DNA of 64,000 nt, from assembly GCA_016716135.1 (NCBI GenBank), contig JADJWX010000002.1:496001-560000 (forward strand), in the 5' to 3' direction. Under the pieces are notes generated by a model, which searched no databases, was not told the DNA's origin, and saw only the letters and a list, made by a program, of their open reading frames with translations. Shown piece after piece: positions 9,221 to 17,070 of this stretch. Position 1 is the stretch's first letter; each line of letters opens with the position of its first letter. A program made the translations under genes and the position numbers. Source of the DNA: Lewinellaceae bacterium (GTDB lineage Bacteria > Bacteroidota > Bacteroidia > Chitinophagales > Saprospiraceae).

Positions 9221-10156
9221 TTATTTCGGCCACTTACGGAGCAACTCCGGCAGTTGTTTCAACGCTGCAATTTCCCGGTATTTTTCCCGCACTTCCTCTG
9301 CCGGTCCGCCAAAATAGGTTTTACCGCCTTCCAGTGTTTTTGACACCCCGGCGCCGGCCAGCACCACGGCGCCCGCGCCGATCCGTATGGACTGAATGAC
9401 ACCCACCTGGCCGTACAGCACCACATTGTCTTCGATGATTGTTTTACCGCCAATACCCACCTGGGCGGCCATCAGGCAGTTTTTACCGATCACTACGCCG
9501 TGGCCGATATGGATCTGGCAGTCCAGTTTGCTGCCAGCCCCGACGACGGTGTCGCCGCTTACGCCCTTGTTTATCGTGCAACCGGCGCCAATGTCTACAT
9601 GGTCTTCGATGATCACCCGACCGCCTGAGCGCCATTTTTGGAAACTCCCGTCGGGTAGTTTTTTGTAGTAAAAAGCGTCGCTGCCAATGCTGTTGTTTGG
9701 CCCGATGCAAACGTGTGCGCCGATAGAAGTGTATTCTCCAATGTACGTATTTGCCTGTATGTACGAATGCGCGCCGATGGAGACATTGGCGGCGATAACA
9801 ACGCCGGGTTCGATAATGGCGGTCGGGTGGATGTTGGCGCGGTGACTGATGGGCGCGGTAGATGGCTCGAAGGGGCGATGGTCGCGGATGAGGGTGTCGT
9901 ATACCTCGAAGGGGTTTTCGACGACTAAAATTGCCTTGCCGGGCGGGCATTCTGCCGGTTCATTGAGCAGCACGACCGTTGCCGCGCTTTCCAGGGTTTT
10001 TTTAAAATATTTTGGCGCATCGGAAAAGGCGATGTCTCCGGGCTCCACTTTGTGAATTTCGTTGATGCCGGTAGCGGCCAGTGTGGCGTCGCCAAGGAGT
10101 TGAGCGTTAAAGCGTTGGGCAAGGTCGCGGACAAGTATGGGTTGCGGGAATTTCAT
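9221..10156 (-). CDS. lpxD: UDP-3-O-acylglucosamine N-acyltransferase
   Basis: The protein has 311 aa. LpxD adds the second hydroxyacyl chain from acyl-ACP in lipid A synthesis, in the cytoplasm. The N-terminal domain (1-100) carries the family motifs VEPGDIAFSD and AILVVENPF. It is followed by left-handed beta-helix hexapeptide repeats (about 103-270), with the expected catalytic His in QIHIGHGVVIGKN (H219). The ATG at 10156 gives the normal N terminus MKFPQPILVRDLA. The longer frame from 10291 adds unrelated residues. It is divergent from the GHL10 gene, and no lpxA/lpxC cluster is in view. Confidence 0.92.
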   Translation of the reverse strand: MKFPQPILVRDLAQRFNAQLLGDATLAATGINEIHKVEPGDIAFSDAPKYFKKTLESAATVVLLNEPAECPPGKAILVVENPFEVYDTLIRDHRPFEPSTAPISHRANIHPTAIIEPGVVIAANVSIGAHSYIQANTYIGEYTSIGAHVCIGPNNSIGSDAFYYKKLPDGSFQKWRSGGRVIIEDHVDIGAGCTINKGVSGDTVVGAGSKLDCQIHIGHGVVIGKNCLMAAQVGIGGKTIIEDNVVLYGQVGVIQSIRIGAGAVVLAGAGVSKTLEGGKTYFGGPAEEVREKYREIAALKQLPELLRKWPK

Positions 10157-10282
10157 GGTGGGATGAATGTTTTGAAAATTGGACGCCGCGAAATTACGGA
10201 TACGCCGGACCATCACGGAATCGCAGACAGAAAAGGAGGGCATTTTCAAAACTTCTCTATTTTTACCCCCAAACAAACGACC

Positions 10283-11896
10283 ATGTTCCAACTATTCCGT
10301 ATACACCGCACTTCGGCCCTTCTTTTTGCCCTTTTTCTTACGACAACACTCACCGCCCAACGCAATTTGCCAGTGGCTGAACTGCGTGGCGCCTGGTTGG
10401 CAACCGTCGTCAACATTGACTGGCCTTCCGTGCCAGGGCTTTCCTCCGAGCGCCAGCAAATGGAGTTCGACAGCATCCTGGACGTGCTCAAAGCCATGGG
10501 CATGAACGCCGTATTCGTGCAGATTCGCCCGGCCGGCGACGCTTTTTACCCCTCCGCCGTCGTGCCCTGGAGCAAATACCTGACCGGCAGGCAGGGGCTG
10601 GCACCCGAGCCGTTTTACGATCCGTTGGCGTACATGATCAAATCGGCACACAGCCGCCGGATGGAGTTTCACGCCTGGATGAACCCTTACCGGGCCACCT
10701 TCGACCTCGATACGGCCAGCCTGGCGCCCACCCATCCGCTTCGTGCGCTGCCCGACAACCGGAAGGGCGAGTGGTTTTTCCGCTACGGCAACCGGTATTA
10801 TTTCAATCCGGCAAGTGCCCTGGTGCGACAGCACCTGCTCAGCGTCGTGCGCGATATTGTCGTGCGCTACGATGTGGATGGCATCCACTTCGACGACTAT
10901 TTCTACCCCTACAAAGAACCCAACCAGGTGTTGCAGGATTACAACGACTTTGCAGCCGACCCGCGGGGTTTTTCCAAAATTGAAGACTGGCGTCGCGACA
11001 ATGTGGACCGCATGATCCGCGACGTATCGGAAATGATCAAAGGCATAAAACCCTATGTACGCTTTGGTATCAGCCCCTTCGGTGTTTGGCGAAATGCCGA
11101 CCAGGATCCCATCAACGGTTCACAAACCCGTGCGGGTATCACCTGCTACGATGATCTCTACGCCGATGTGGTCAAGTGGATGAAAAACGGCTGGATCGAC
11201 TATGTGGCCCCGCAATTGTATTGGAGTATAGGATTTCCACCAGCCGATTTTGAAATATTGCTCGACTGGTGGAGCAAACACACCTACGGCAAACACCTGT
11301 ACATCGGCCATGCTGCCTATAAGGTCAACAACAATGCCGTAGACCCCAACTGGAACAAGCCGGACGAGATCAACCGCCAGGTGTCACTAACCCGGGCAAA
11401 TGCCCAGGCCCAGGGCAGTATTTACTTTTCGGTAAAACCGCTTTTGCGCAATCCGCTGGGTGTGCAAGACTCGATGATCCGTACGCTGTATCCCAATCAA
11501 AGCCGGGTACCGGGTATGCTTTCCCTGTCGAATGTGCCGCCGGCAACGCCGCAGATCTGCCGTGTCGGCGGCTCCCGCAGCGCGGTGAAACTGGCCTGGC
11601 ATGCCTGCGACATTGGAAGCCAGGAGGAGAACCCGTACTATTTTGCGATTTACCGGTTTGACGGGCAGGGTGTCGGCGACTTTCAAAACGAGCGGAATTT
11701 GCTGGCATTCACGCCGTTTTATACCGAAAAGTGGATTTTTGAAGACCCCTCAGCTGCCGTCGGGGAGGTGTACACCTACGTGGTGATTGCCTACAACCGC
11801 TTCAATGTGGAAAGTTATTCCAGCGACCCGGTTGTGGTGAAAAAGACAAAAAACAAAGCCAAGCGGAAGAAGAAATTCTGGGGATTCCTGTTTTAG
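10283..11896 (+). CDS. Exported glycoside hydrolase-like protein, GHL10 (YngK/DUF187) family
   Basis: The protein has 537 aa with a Sec signal peptide (about 1-24, ending LTAQR). The GHL10 TIM barrel covers about 30-370, with LRGAWLATVVNIDWPS, FVQIRPAGDAFYPS, EFHAWMNPYRA, VDGIHFDDYFYPY and FGISPFGVWR. The acidic residues in HFDDYF are likely in the active site. A fibronectin III-like domain (about 415-520) and a lysine-rich tail follow. Members are thought to act on glycan chains of the cell wall or exopolysaccharide, but the substrate is not established. It starts at the ATG just before the signal peptide. An upstream in-frame ATG (10052) lies in the divergent lpxD gene. Confidence 0.87.
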   Translation: MFQLFRIHRTSALLFALFLTTTLTAQRNLPVAELRGAWLATVVNIDWPSVPGLSSERQQMEFDSILDVLKAMGMNAVFVQIRPAGDAFYPSAVVPWSKYLTGRQGLAPEPFYDPLAYMIKSAHSRRMEFHAWMNPYRATFDLDTASLAPTHPLRALPDNRKGEWFFRYGNRYYFNPASALVRQHLLSVVRDIVVRYDVDGIHFDDYFYPYKEPNQVLQDYNDFAADPRGFSKIEDWRRDNVDRMIRDVSEMIKGIKPYVRFGISPFGVWRNADQDPINGSQTRAGITCYDDLYADVVKWMKNGWIDYVAPQLYWSIGFPPADFEILLDWWSKHTYGKHLYIGHAAYKVNNNAVDPNWNKPDEINRQVSLTRANAQAQGSIYFSVKPLLRNPLGVQDSMIRTLYPNQSRVPGMLSLSNVPPATPQICRVGGSRSAVKLAWHACDIGSQEENPYYFAIYRFDGQGVGDFQNERNLLAFTPFYTEKWIFEDPSAAVGEVYTYVVIAYNRFNVESYSSDPVVVKKTKNKAKRKKKFWGFLF

Positions 11897-12050
11897 TGCG
11901 GAGTGCGGAATACGGATTGCGGAGTGGTTCACCATTCCGGTCTGTTGTAAGTACGTGACTCTAACGTAGTTAATTGGAAAAAGTAACAAACTTCATTTCC
12001 AGTGTAAGATGAACCACTCCGCATTCCGCACTCAAAACTCCGCACTCCCA
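11896..12050. repeat. Inverted-repeat element after the GHL10 gene
   Basis: GGATTGCGGAGTGGTTCA at 11914-11931 is complementary, with one mismatch, to TGAACCACTCCGCATTCC at 12010-12027. Both arms continue with GAGTGCGGA-type repeats (CCGCACTCC near 12040). About 80 bp of unremarkable sequence lies between. It looks like a small non-autonomous repeat element. The rest of the 530-bp gap up to 12427 holds a candidate small RNA and no ORF I can support. Confidence 0.5.
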
Positions 12051-12058
12051 AAAAGAAG

Positions 12059-12089
12059 CAGGGCACTTGCCATTACTGGAAGCGCCCTG
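12059..12089 (-). terminator. Hairpin with GNRA loop, possible minus-strand terminator
   Basis: On the minus strand CAGGGCGCTTCCA / TGGCAAGTGCCCTG pair around a GTAA tetraloop with one bulge, followed by CTTCTTTTT. It could end read-through from the candidate RNA upstream or from the minus strand generally. It also lies 160 bp beyond the stop of the plus-strand GHL10 gene. Confidence 0.45.
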
Positions 12090-12123
12090 TATAAACCCCA
12101 AAAAACCAAATGAAAACAATCTT

Positions 12124-12182
12124 AAAAAAACGCTGTAAACAGCGAGAATTTGCTGGTAGTAACTTTCGTTTTTACCGAAAGC
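12124..12182 (-). ncRNA. Candidate small RNA of about 60 nt
   Basis: On the minus strand a good -7 box (TACCTTTG, 12194-12187) is followed within about 60 bp by two hairpins. The first is CTTTCG / CGAAAG (12181-12163). The second is CGCTG-TTTA-CAGCG (12144-12131), directly followed by seven Ts, a textbook intrinsic terminator. No ORF fits between them. It matches no family I recognise (not 6S, SRP RNA or tmRNA). The -33 region is weak, so expression is a prediction. Confidence 0.4.
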
Positions 12183-12186
12183 GGCG

Positions 12187-12194
12187 CAAAGGTA
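12187..12194 (-). promoter_or_regulatory. -7 box of the candidate small RNA
   Basis: TACCTTTG followed by CGCC on the minus strand fits the TAnnTTTG consensus. It faces away from the gene at 12428, so it does not serve that gene. Confidence 0.45.
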
Positions 12195-12427
12195 GATAAA
12201 GTTTATGTTGAATTTACACTAACTTTACATGTTTTTAATTGAAAAATTGTAAAACGCACCTTAGAGCCGTCAGTTCTTGCAATTGTATTGTTTTGAAGTT
12301 TTATAAAAAACTTTTGCAACGAACCGGCTCAAAGATACGGGCCGCTCCACCTTGGCTTCCCCAAAAGCTTCCGAACCGGGAAAATTGTTTTCTGAAACGG
12401 TTTTAATTTCACACTCAACTGATTTTC

Positions 12428-12751
12428 TTGCCTGCTCCAGTCAAAATATTTGCTTCCATCGGCCTGCTGCTTTTCGCTGTGGTATGCATGTTTTCCTGCT
12501 CCCGCAAAAAAGAACGGCTGGTACAGGAAACAGTCGCGCAACGCGTAGCAGCATTTCGTGAAAAAGAAACTGCAAAATGCCGCGCCGAGCTACTCGTGCA
12601 AGCCGAACAGATCGTGGATTCGCTTTTGTTGCACGAGGCATTGTCCGACGTGCAGGATTCATTGAAACAATTGCGCCCGTTCAAGCCGGTGCCTCCGGCC
12701 GTCATTGCGCCGATCGATTCCCTGAAGATTAAACCTATTTTTGAACAATAA
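12428..12751 (+). CDS. Small lipoprotein with a helical, coiled-coil-like body
   Basis: The protein has 107 aa, starting at TTG (no in-frame ATG precedes the signal). A lipoprotein signal runs to VVCMFSC with Cys24. The rest (RLVQETVAQRVAAFREKE ... DVQDSLKQL) is charged and helical with heptad-like spacing, then a proline-rich tail. I do not recognise the family. It overlaps the longest form of the following outer-membrane barrel gene by 11 bp and is probably in one operon with it. It could be an accessory lipoprotein of that barrel, but this rests on position alone. Confidence 0.55.
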   Translation: MPAPVKIFASIGLLLFAVVCMFSCSRKKERLVQETVAQRVAAFREKETAKCRAELLVQAEQIVDSLLLHEALSDVQDSLKQLRPFKPVPPAVIAPIDSLKIKPIFEQ

Positions 12752-15700
12752 TCCGATTTACCTGCCGCAAATCCCGGCTTCCAGGCAACGCGAGATGCCT
12801 GTCCGGCGTCCGTTTCGAGGCATGTTGCGCTTGTTTTTCTTCAAAAAAATAGTCCGGGTGGTTTCGGGGCGCTTGCTCGCCGGCAGGTGGCTATGGAGCC
12901 CGTATTTGGAAACTGCGAGCGCTTTTTTCCGCCACGGCACCGCCGCGCTTCGGATTTTCGTTGCCTCGTGTTTTTTTGCGCTAAATGCGGGTCCGGTAGC
13001 GCAAGCGCAGCAACCCGATACCCTGCCAAAACCCGGAGATTCCGCACCGCATTTGTCCCGCTCATTTTTCCAAAATTTGCGCACCCGAACGATCGACGCC
13101 AGCCTGCCCTTGCAGCGCCTGGATTCGCTGACCGTGCTTGCGCCCCTGATTTCTGTCGCCGATTCCGGTTCCGGCCGGGAGTTGGACCTTGCTTTTTTTT
13201 CCCTGGAAAATAATTGGCTCCGGATCGACACCGCGCGCCTTCGGGCTGCCTTGCCTGCTGCTGCCCGACTGGTGGTCCGGTACCGCGTGTTGCCGGTGGA
13301 TCTCGCGGCGCCGGTCAGCCGCCTCGATTCGGCTATGATCCGGAAAGCCATGGGCGACGAAGCCATCGAATTTGATTTTACGCCATATTCGCCCGGCACC
13401 AAACCTTGGGAATCCTCCGGCCTGGTTTCAAACGGAACATACACGCGCGGGCTCAGTTTTGGCAACAACCAAAATCTGGCTTTCAACTCCAATCTCAACC
13501 TCCAGCTCAACGGGCAATTGGGCAATGATATCGAACTGACGGCAGCGTTGTCCGACAACTCCATCCCACTCCAACCTGATGGCACCACCCGCCAACTGCA
13601 GGAGTTCGACCGCGTTTTCGTGCAATTGCAACGCAAGAACCTCGGTATTATCGCCGGCGATTTCGATCTGAGCCGCCCGCGCGGCACCGGCTATTTTTCC
13701 AATTATTTTAAACGTGTGCAGGGCGCTATGGCAGTTTTGACACCCGCCCGCTCTACCCGGGGATGGGGCGGGCGGGCGGGGCTCTCCGTTTCCCGCGGCA
13801 AATTTGCCCGCCAAATTATCGCCGGGCAGGAGGGCAACCAGGGGCCCTACCGCCTTCAGGGCACGGAAGGGGAGCGGTTTATAATTGTACTGGCCGGCAC
13901 CGAAAAAGTGTTTGTCGACGGGCAATTGCTCAACCGGGGGCTCGACGACGATTACACGATCGACTACAACCTGGGTGAACTCACCTTTACCCAACGCCGC
14001 CTCATCTCCAAAGACAGCCGCATCATCGTGGAGTTCGAATACGCCGTGCAGGCATACCTGCGCTCCACCATGGTGGCCGACCTGGAATACACAGGCCGCC
14101 GAAGCCGGTTCTACCTGAACGCCTATGCCGAGCAAGACAGCAAAAATGCCGGCGGCGTGCAGGATATCAGTCCGGACGACCGGCAACGCCTGGCACTGGC
14201 CGGCGACAACCTGCAAAATGCTTATGCCTCGGGCATCGACACCCTGGATGCTGAGGCCCTGCTTGATCCCGGCAGGGTGTTGTACAAATCGGTGGATACG
14301 GTGGTGTGTGGCATTCCGGCGGCTGTTTTGGTCTATTCCACGAATCCCGACAGCACGCGTTTTGCCGCCCGGTTTACGGAAGTGCCGATGGGGCAGGGCA
14401 ATTACGTGCAATTGCAAACTGCTGCCAACGGCCGTGTTTTTCGCTGGGTGGCGCCGGATTCGCTCAGCTGTCAGCCCCGTGGCAATTTTGAGCCGGTGGT
14501 TCGCCTGGTAGCGCCGGAGGCCCGCCAGTTGTTTACGGCCGGCACGGCCTTACAATTGTCAAAAAACAGTGAAATACAAGCCGAACTGGCGCTCAGCAAC
14601 CGCGATCTGAACCGATTTTCTCCGCTCGATGACGGCGACAACCTCGGCCTCGGCGGTTTTTTAAGCCTGCGGCAAAACCTGCTTCCGGGCGCTGCCGAAA
14701 AAGGCTGGGAACTACAAGCCAACGCCCGGTACGAATTTGCCGGGCGCCAGTTCAATGCCCTGAACCCTTACCGGCCACCTGAATTTTCGCGCGACTGGAA
14801 CATCGGGCTTGCCGACACCGCCGCCGCCGAACACTGGCTGCGCGGCGGCATGACGCTGCAACGGAAAGAGTGGGGTAGCGTGCAATACGATTTCGGTGCG
14901 TTTCTGCGGGAAAACCGCTACGACGGCACCCGGCACCTGGCGCAACTGAAGGTGCAGCGCGCCGGATTTGATGTTTTGGCGGAAGCCAATTTGTTGCGCT
15001 CCGAAGGCAGCCTGGAGCATACGCGATTTTCCCGCCCGAAATTTGACGTCGGAAAAACATTTTTCAACGCCGGCAAAAAGCCACTGGTTAAAATTGGCAT
15101 ATACGGCGAACGCGAACGCAACGAACGCCGCAATGCCGGCAACGACACGCTCAATGCAGTCAGTTTTTGGTACGACCTGGGGCGCCTGTACCTGAAAACA
15201 CCGGAAAATCAGGGCGCCTGGAACTGGGGCTTCAGCTGGATGCATCGCAACGATTTTGTGCCCACAGGCCGTGTTTTTAAACAAAATACTGCTGTCGACG
15301 AAGCGAACCTCAACGGCGGTTGGGCGCCTGTACGTCCGCAAGCCGGCCTCCGGCAATCGCTGCAATGGAATTTTTTCTGGCGTCAATTGCGCGTCATCGA
15401 CAGCGATCTGACTACCCTGCCGCCGCAGCAGACTTACCTGGGCCGGATGGATTACACGCTCTCGGCCTGGAAAAGCGCGCTCCACCTGACCACCGGCTAT
15501 GAGTTGGGGTCGGGGCAGAGTCCGCAACTGGAATTCAGCTACGTGCGGGTAAATCCCGGCGAAGGCCAGTACGCCTGGGTCGACCGCAACCGCGACAGTA
15601 TTTTGCAGGTGGATGAAATGGAAATCGCCATTTTTCAAGACCAGGCCAGCTACGTGCGGGTGGCGGTAACCACGCCCAATTACGTGCGCACCAATAATGT

Positions 15701-16565
15701 GGTGCTCAACCAGAGCCTGCGCATCGATCCCCGCCTGGTGTGGGCCCCGTCGAAAAAACGCTGGCAACGCTTGCTGGCGCGCTTGTCCACCCAAAGCAAC
15801 GTGCAGATCAACCGCCGCGTGCTGGCTTCGGCCCGCGATGAGCCGGCCTGGAATCCCTTTGACCTGGCAGTGGCCGACACAGCCCTGGTGGCGGTATCGT
15901 CGATATCGCGCCACGTGCTCTACCTCAACCGCGCCGATCCGGCCTGGGATGCCTCCCTGGCGCATACCGACAACCGGAGCCGGACGGCGCTGACCACCGG
16001 TTTTGAGCGCCGGGTGCTGTTGGACCAAACGCTGCACGGGCGCCTGAATTTTAGCCGGAGCTGGAGTGCCGAACTGGACCTGAGCCTGGGCCGGCGGGAA
16101 AACGACAGCGAACAATTTAATGCCCGGGATTACACCATCCGGTACTGGAAGGTTTTGCCTAAACTCAGTTGGTTGCCCAGCCGAACCTTCCGGTTGGTAG
16201 GGGCATTTAGCCGGCAGGACGGCCGTAACACCCTGCCTTCGGCAGAAACGGCCCGGCAAAGCGACTGGAGCGCCGAGCTCAGCTGGAACCCGACGGCCAA
16301 ACCAAACAGCGACGGTTTTCGGGCGGTAACCTCCATTCGGATCAAAGCCAATTTTGTAAATGTCCAATTCAACGGACAGGCCAATTCTGCGGTGGCCTAT
16401 GCCATGCTCGATGGCCTGCAGAACGGCCGGAATTTTTTGTGGAGCCTGAACCTGGACCGGCAGTTGTCGCGTTCGGTGCAGCTCAGTTTGAACTACGAAG
16501 GCCGGAAGACGGGAGACAACCGCGTGGTGCATGTCGGGCGGGCGCAGGTGCGGGCGGTGTTTTGA
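12741..16565 (+). CDS. Large outer-membrane beta-barrel protein of unknown function
   Basis: The ORF has 1274 aa. The first 50 residues are arginine-rich and may not be translated. ATG 12795 or 12822 are good alternatives, and the hydrophobic run ALRIFVASCFFALNAG before AQAQQPD acts as the signal peptide. Residues 230-330 carry a motif set of a Bacteroidota-wide family (TRGLSFGNNQNLAFNSNLNL, LQEFDRVFVQLQ, IAGDFDLSRPRGTGYFSNYF), followed by DYTIDYNLGELTFTQRRLIS. The last 700 residues are alternating amphipathic strands ending in RAQVRAVF, as expected for a barrel with an aromatic C terminus. A distant likeness to segments of the T9SS translocon SprA is possible but unproven. Confidence 0.7.
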   Translation: MNNNPIYLPQIPASRQREMPVRRPFRGMLRLFFFKKIVRVVSGRLLAGRWLWSPYLETASAFFRHGTAALRIFVASCFFALNAGPVAQAQQPDTLPKPGDSAPHLSRSFFQNLRTRTIDASLPLQRLDSLTVLAPLISVADSGSGRELDLAFFSLENNWLRIDTARLRAALPAAARLVVRYRVLPVDLAAPVSRLDSAMIRKAMGDEAIEFDFTPYSPGTKPWESSGLVSNGTYTRGLSFGNNQNLAFNSNLNLQLNGQLGNDIELTAALSDNSIPLQPDGTTRQLQEFDRVFVQLQRKNLGIIAGDFDLSRPRGTGYFSNYFKRVQGAMAVLTPARSTRGWGGRAGLSVSRGKFARQIIAGQEGNQGPYRLQGTEGERFIIVLAGTEKVFVDGQLLNRGLDDDYTIDYNLGELTFTQRRLISKDSRIIVEFEYAVQAYLRSTMVADLEYTGRRSRFYLNAYAEQDSKNAGGVQDISPDDRQRLALAGDNLQNAYASGIDTLDAEALLDPGRVLYKSVDTVVCGIPAAVLVYSTNPDSTRFAARFTEVPMGQGNYVQLQTAANGRVFRWVAPDSLSCQPRGNFEPVVRLVAPEARQLFTAGTALQLSKNSEIQAELALSNRDLNRFSPLDDGDNLGLGGFLSLRQNLLPGAAEKGWELQANARYEFAGRQFNALNPYRPPEFSRDWNIGLADTAAAEHWLRGGMTLQRKEWGSVQYDFGAFLRENRYDGTRHLAQLKVQRAGFDVLAEANLLRSEGSLEHTRFSRPKFDVGKTFFNAGKKPLVKIGIYGERERNERRNAGNDTLNAVSFWYDLGRLYLKTPENQGAWNWGFSWMHRNDFVPTGRVFKQNTAVDEANLNGGWAPVRPQAGLRQSLQWNFFWRQLRVIDSDLTTLPPQQTYLGRMDYTLSAWKSALHLTTGYELGSGQSPQLEFSYVRVNPGEGQYAWVDRNRDSILQVDEMEIAIFQDQASYVRVAVTTPNYVRTNNVVLNQSLRIDPRLVWAPSKKRWQRLLARLSTQSNVQINRRVLASARDEPAWNPFDLAVADTALVAVSSISRHVLYLNRADPAWDASLAHTDNRSRTALTTGFERRVLLDQTLHGRLNFSRSWSAELDLSLGRRENDSEQFNARDYTIRYWKVLPKLSWLPSRTFRLVGAFSRQDGRNTLPSAETARQSDWSAELSWNPTAKPNSDGFRAVTSIRIKANFVNVQFNGQANSAVAYAMLDGLQNGRNFLWSLNLDRQLSRSVQLSLNYEGRKTGDNRVVHVGRAQVRAVF

Positions 16566-16594
16566 GATATTGGATATTGAGATATTGGGATATT
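16564..16594 (+). repeat. GATATTGGGATATT repeat, left flank of the IVS-like gene
   Basis: Tandem GATATTGG/GATATTGA units immediately follow the stop of the barrel gene. ATATTGGGATATT (16582-16594) is the exact complement of AATATCCCAATAT at 17049-17061, on the other side of the four-helix-bundle gene. Confidence 0.6.
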
Positions 16595-16669
16595 TTTTCC
16601 TGGAGGGTAGTGGTGCGTTTTTGATAATTCCGGATTTTGTGGGATGTTTCACCTTTTAACCTGCGTATT

Positions 16670-17050
16670 ATGAAAAATCATGTTCCACTGGACGATTTGG
16701 AGATTTATCAACTTTCCGTGGAGATTGGAACGGATCGTTTGGGACTTGATTGTCGGCTGGAATAGTTTGGCACAAAAAACGGTTGGAGAACAATTTGTGC
16801 GAGCGGCAGATTCCATTGCGGCAAATATTGCGGAAGGGTATGGCCGTTATTTTTTTAAAGAACAAAACAATTCGGTTATTACAGCCGTGGCTCCTTGCTG
16901 GAATCAAAAACCTGGGCAATTAAGGCAAGAGATCGCAAGTTGATTTCACCGGTGGAGTTTGAAGTGTTCCTTGAAAAACTTCAAACACTTCACCACAAGT
17001 TGAATATTTACATCAAAAAACTAAAACAAGAACCGCCTAAAACCGATTAA
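16670..17050 (+). pseudogene. Four-helix-bundle protein (23S rRNA intervening-sequence type), frameshifted
   Basis: The pieces read MKNHVPLDDLEIYQLSVEIG, then (+1 shift near 16729, an extra A) RIVWDLIVGWNSLAQKTVGE and QFVRAADSIAANIAEGYGRY, then (second shift near 16861-16872) YYSRGSLLESKTWAIKARD to the stop at 17050. Joined, they give the usual length of about 125 aa of the S23/IVS four-helix-bundle family. This family was first found inside rRNA insertions but is mostly seen, as here, as lone genes between others. The two shifts cancel, so the gene is either recently inactivated or hit by sequence errors. Matching inverted repeats flank it on both sides. Confidence 0.7.
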
Positions 17051-17066
17051 TATCCCAATATCCCAA
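17049..17066 (+). repeat. TATCCCAATATCCCAA repeat, right flank of the IVS-like gene
   Basis: Two tandem TATCCCAA units start within the stop codon of the IVS-like gene and end just before the ATG of the SpoIIM-like gene. They are inverted relative to the copy at 16582-16594. A solo copy lies upstream of pdxJ (36469-36497). Confidence 0.6.
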
Positions 17067-17070
17067 CAAA

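Noticed and set aside
14712..16652. 646-aa open frame on the minus strand opposite the barrel gene
   Set aside because: It mirrors the codon pattern of the plus-strand gene, has no recognisable domain or signal, and shadow frames of this length are expected in GC-rich coding DNA.
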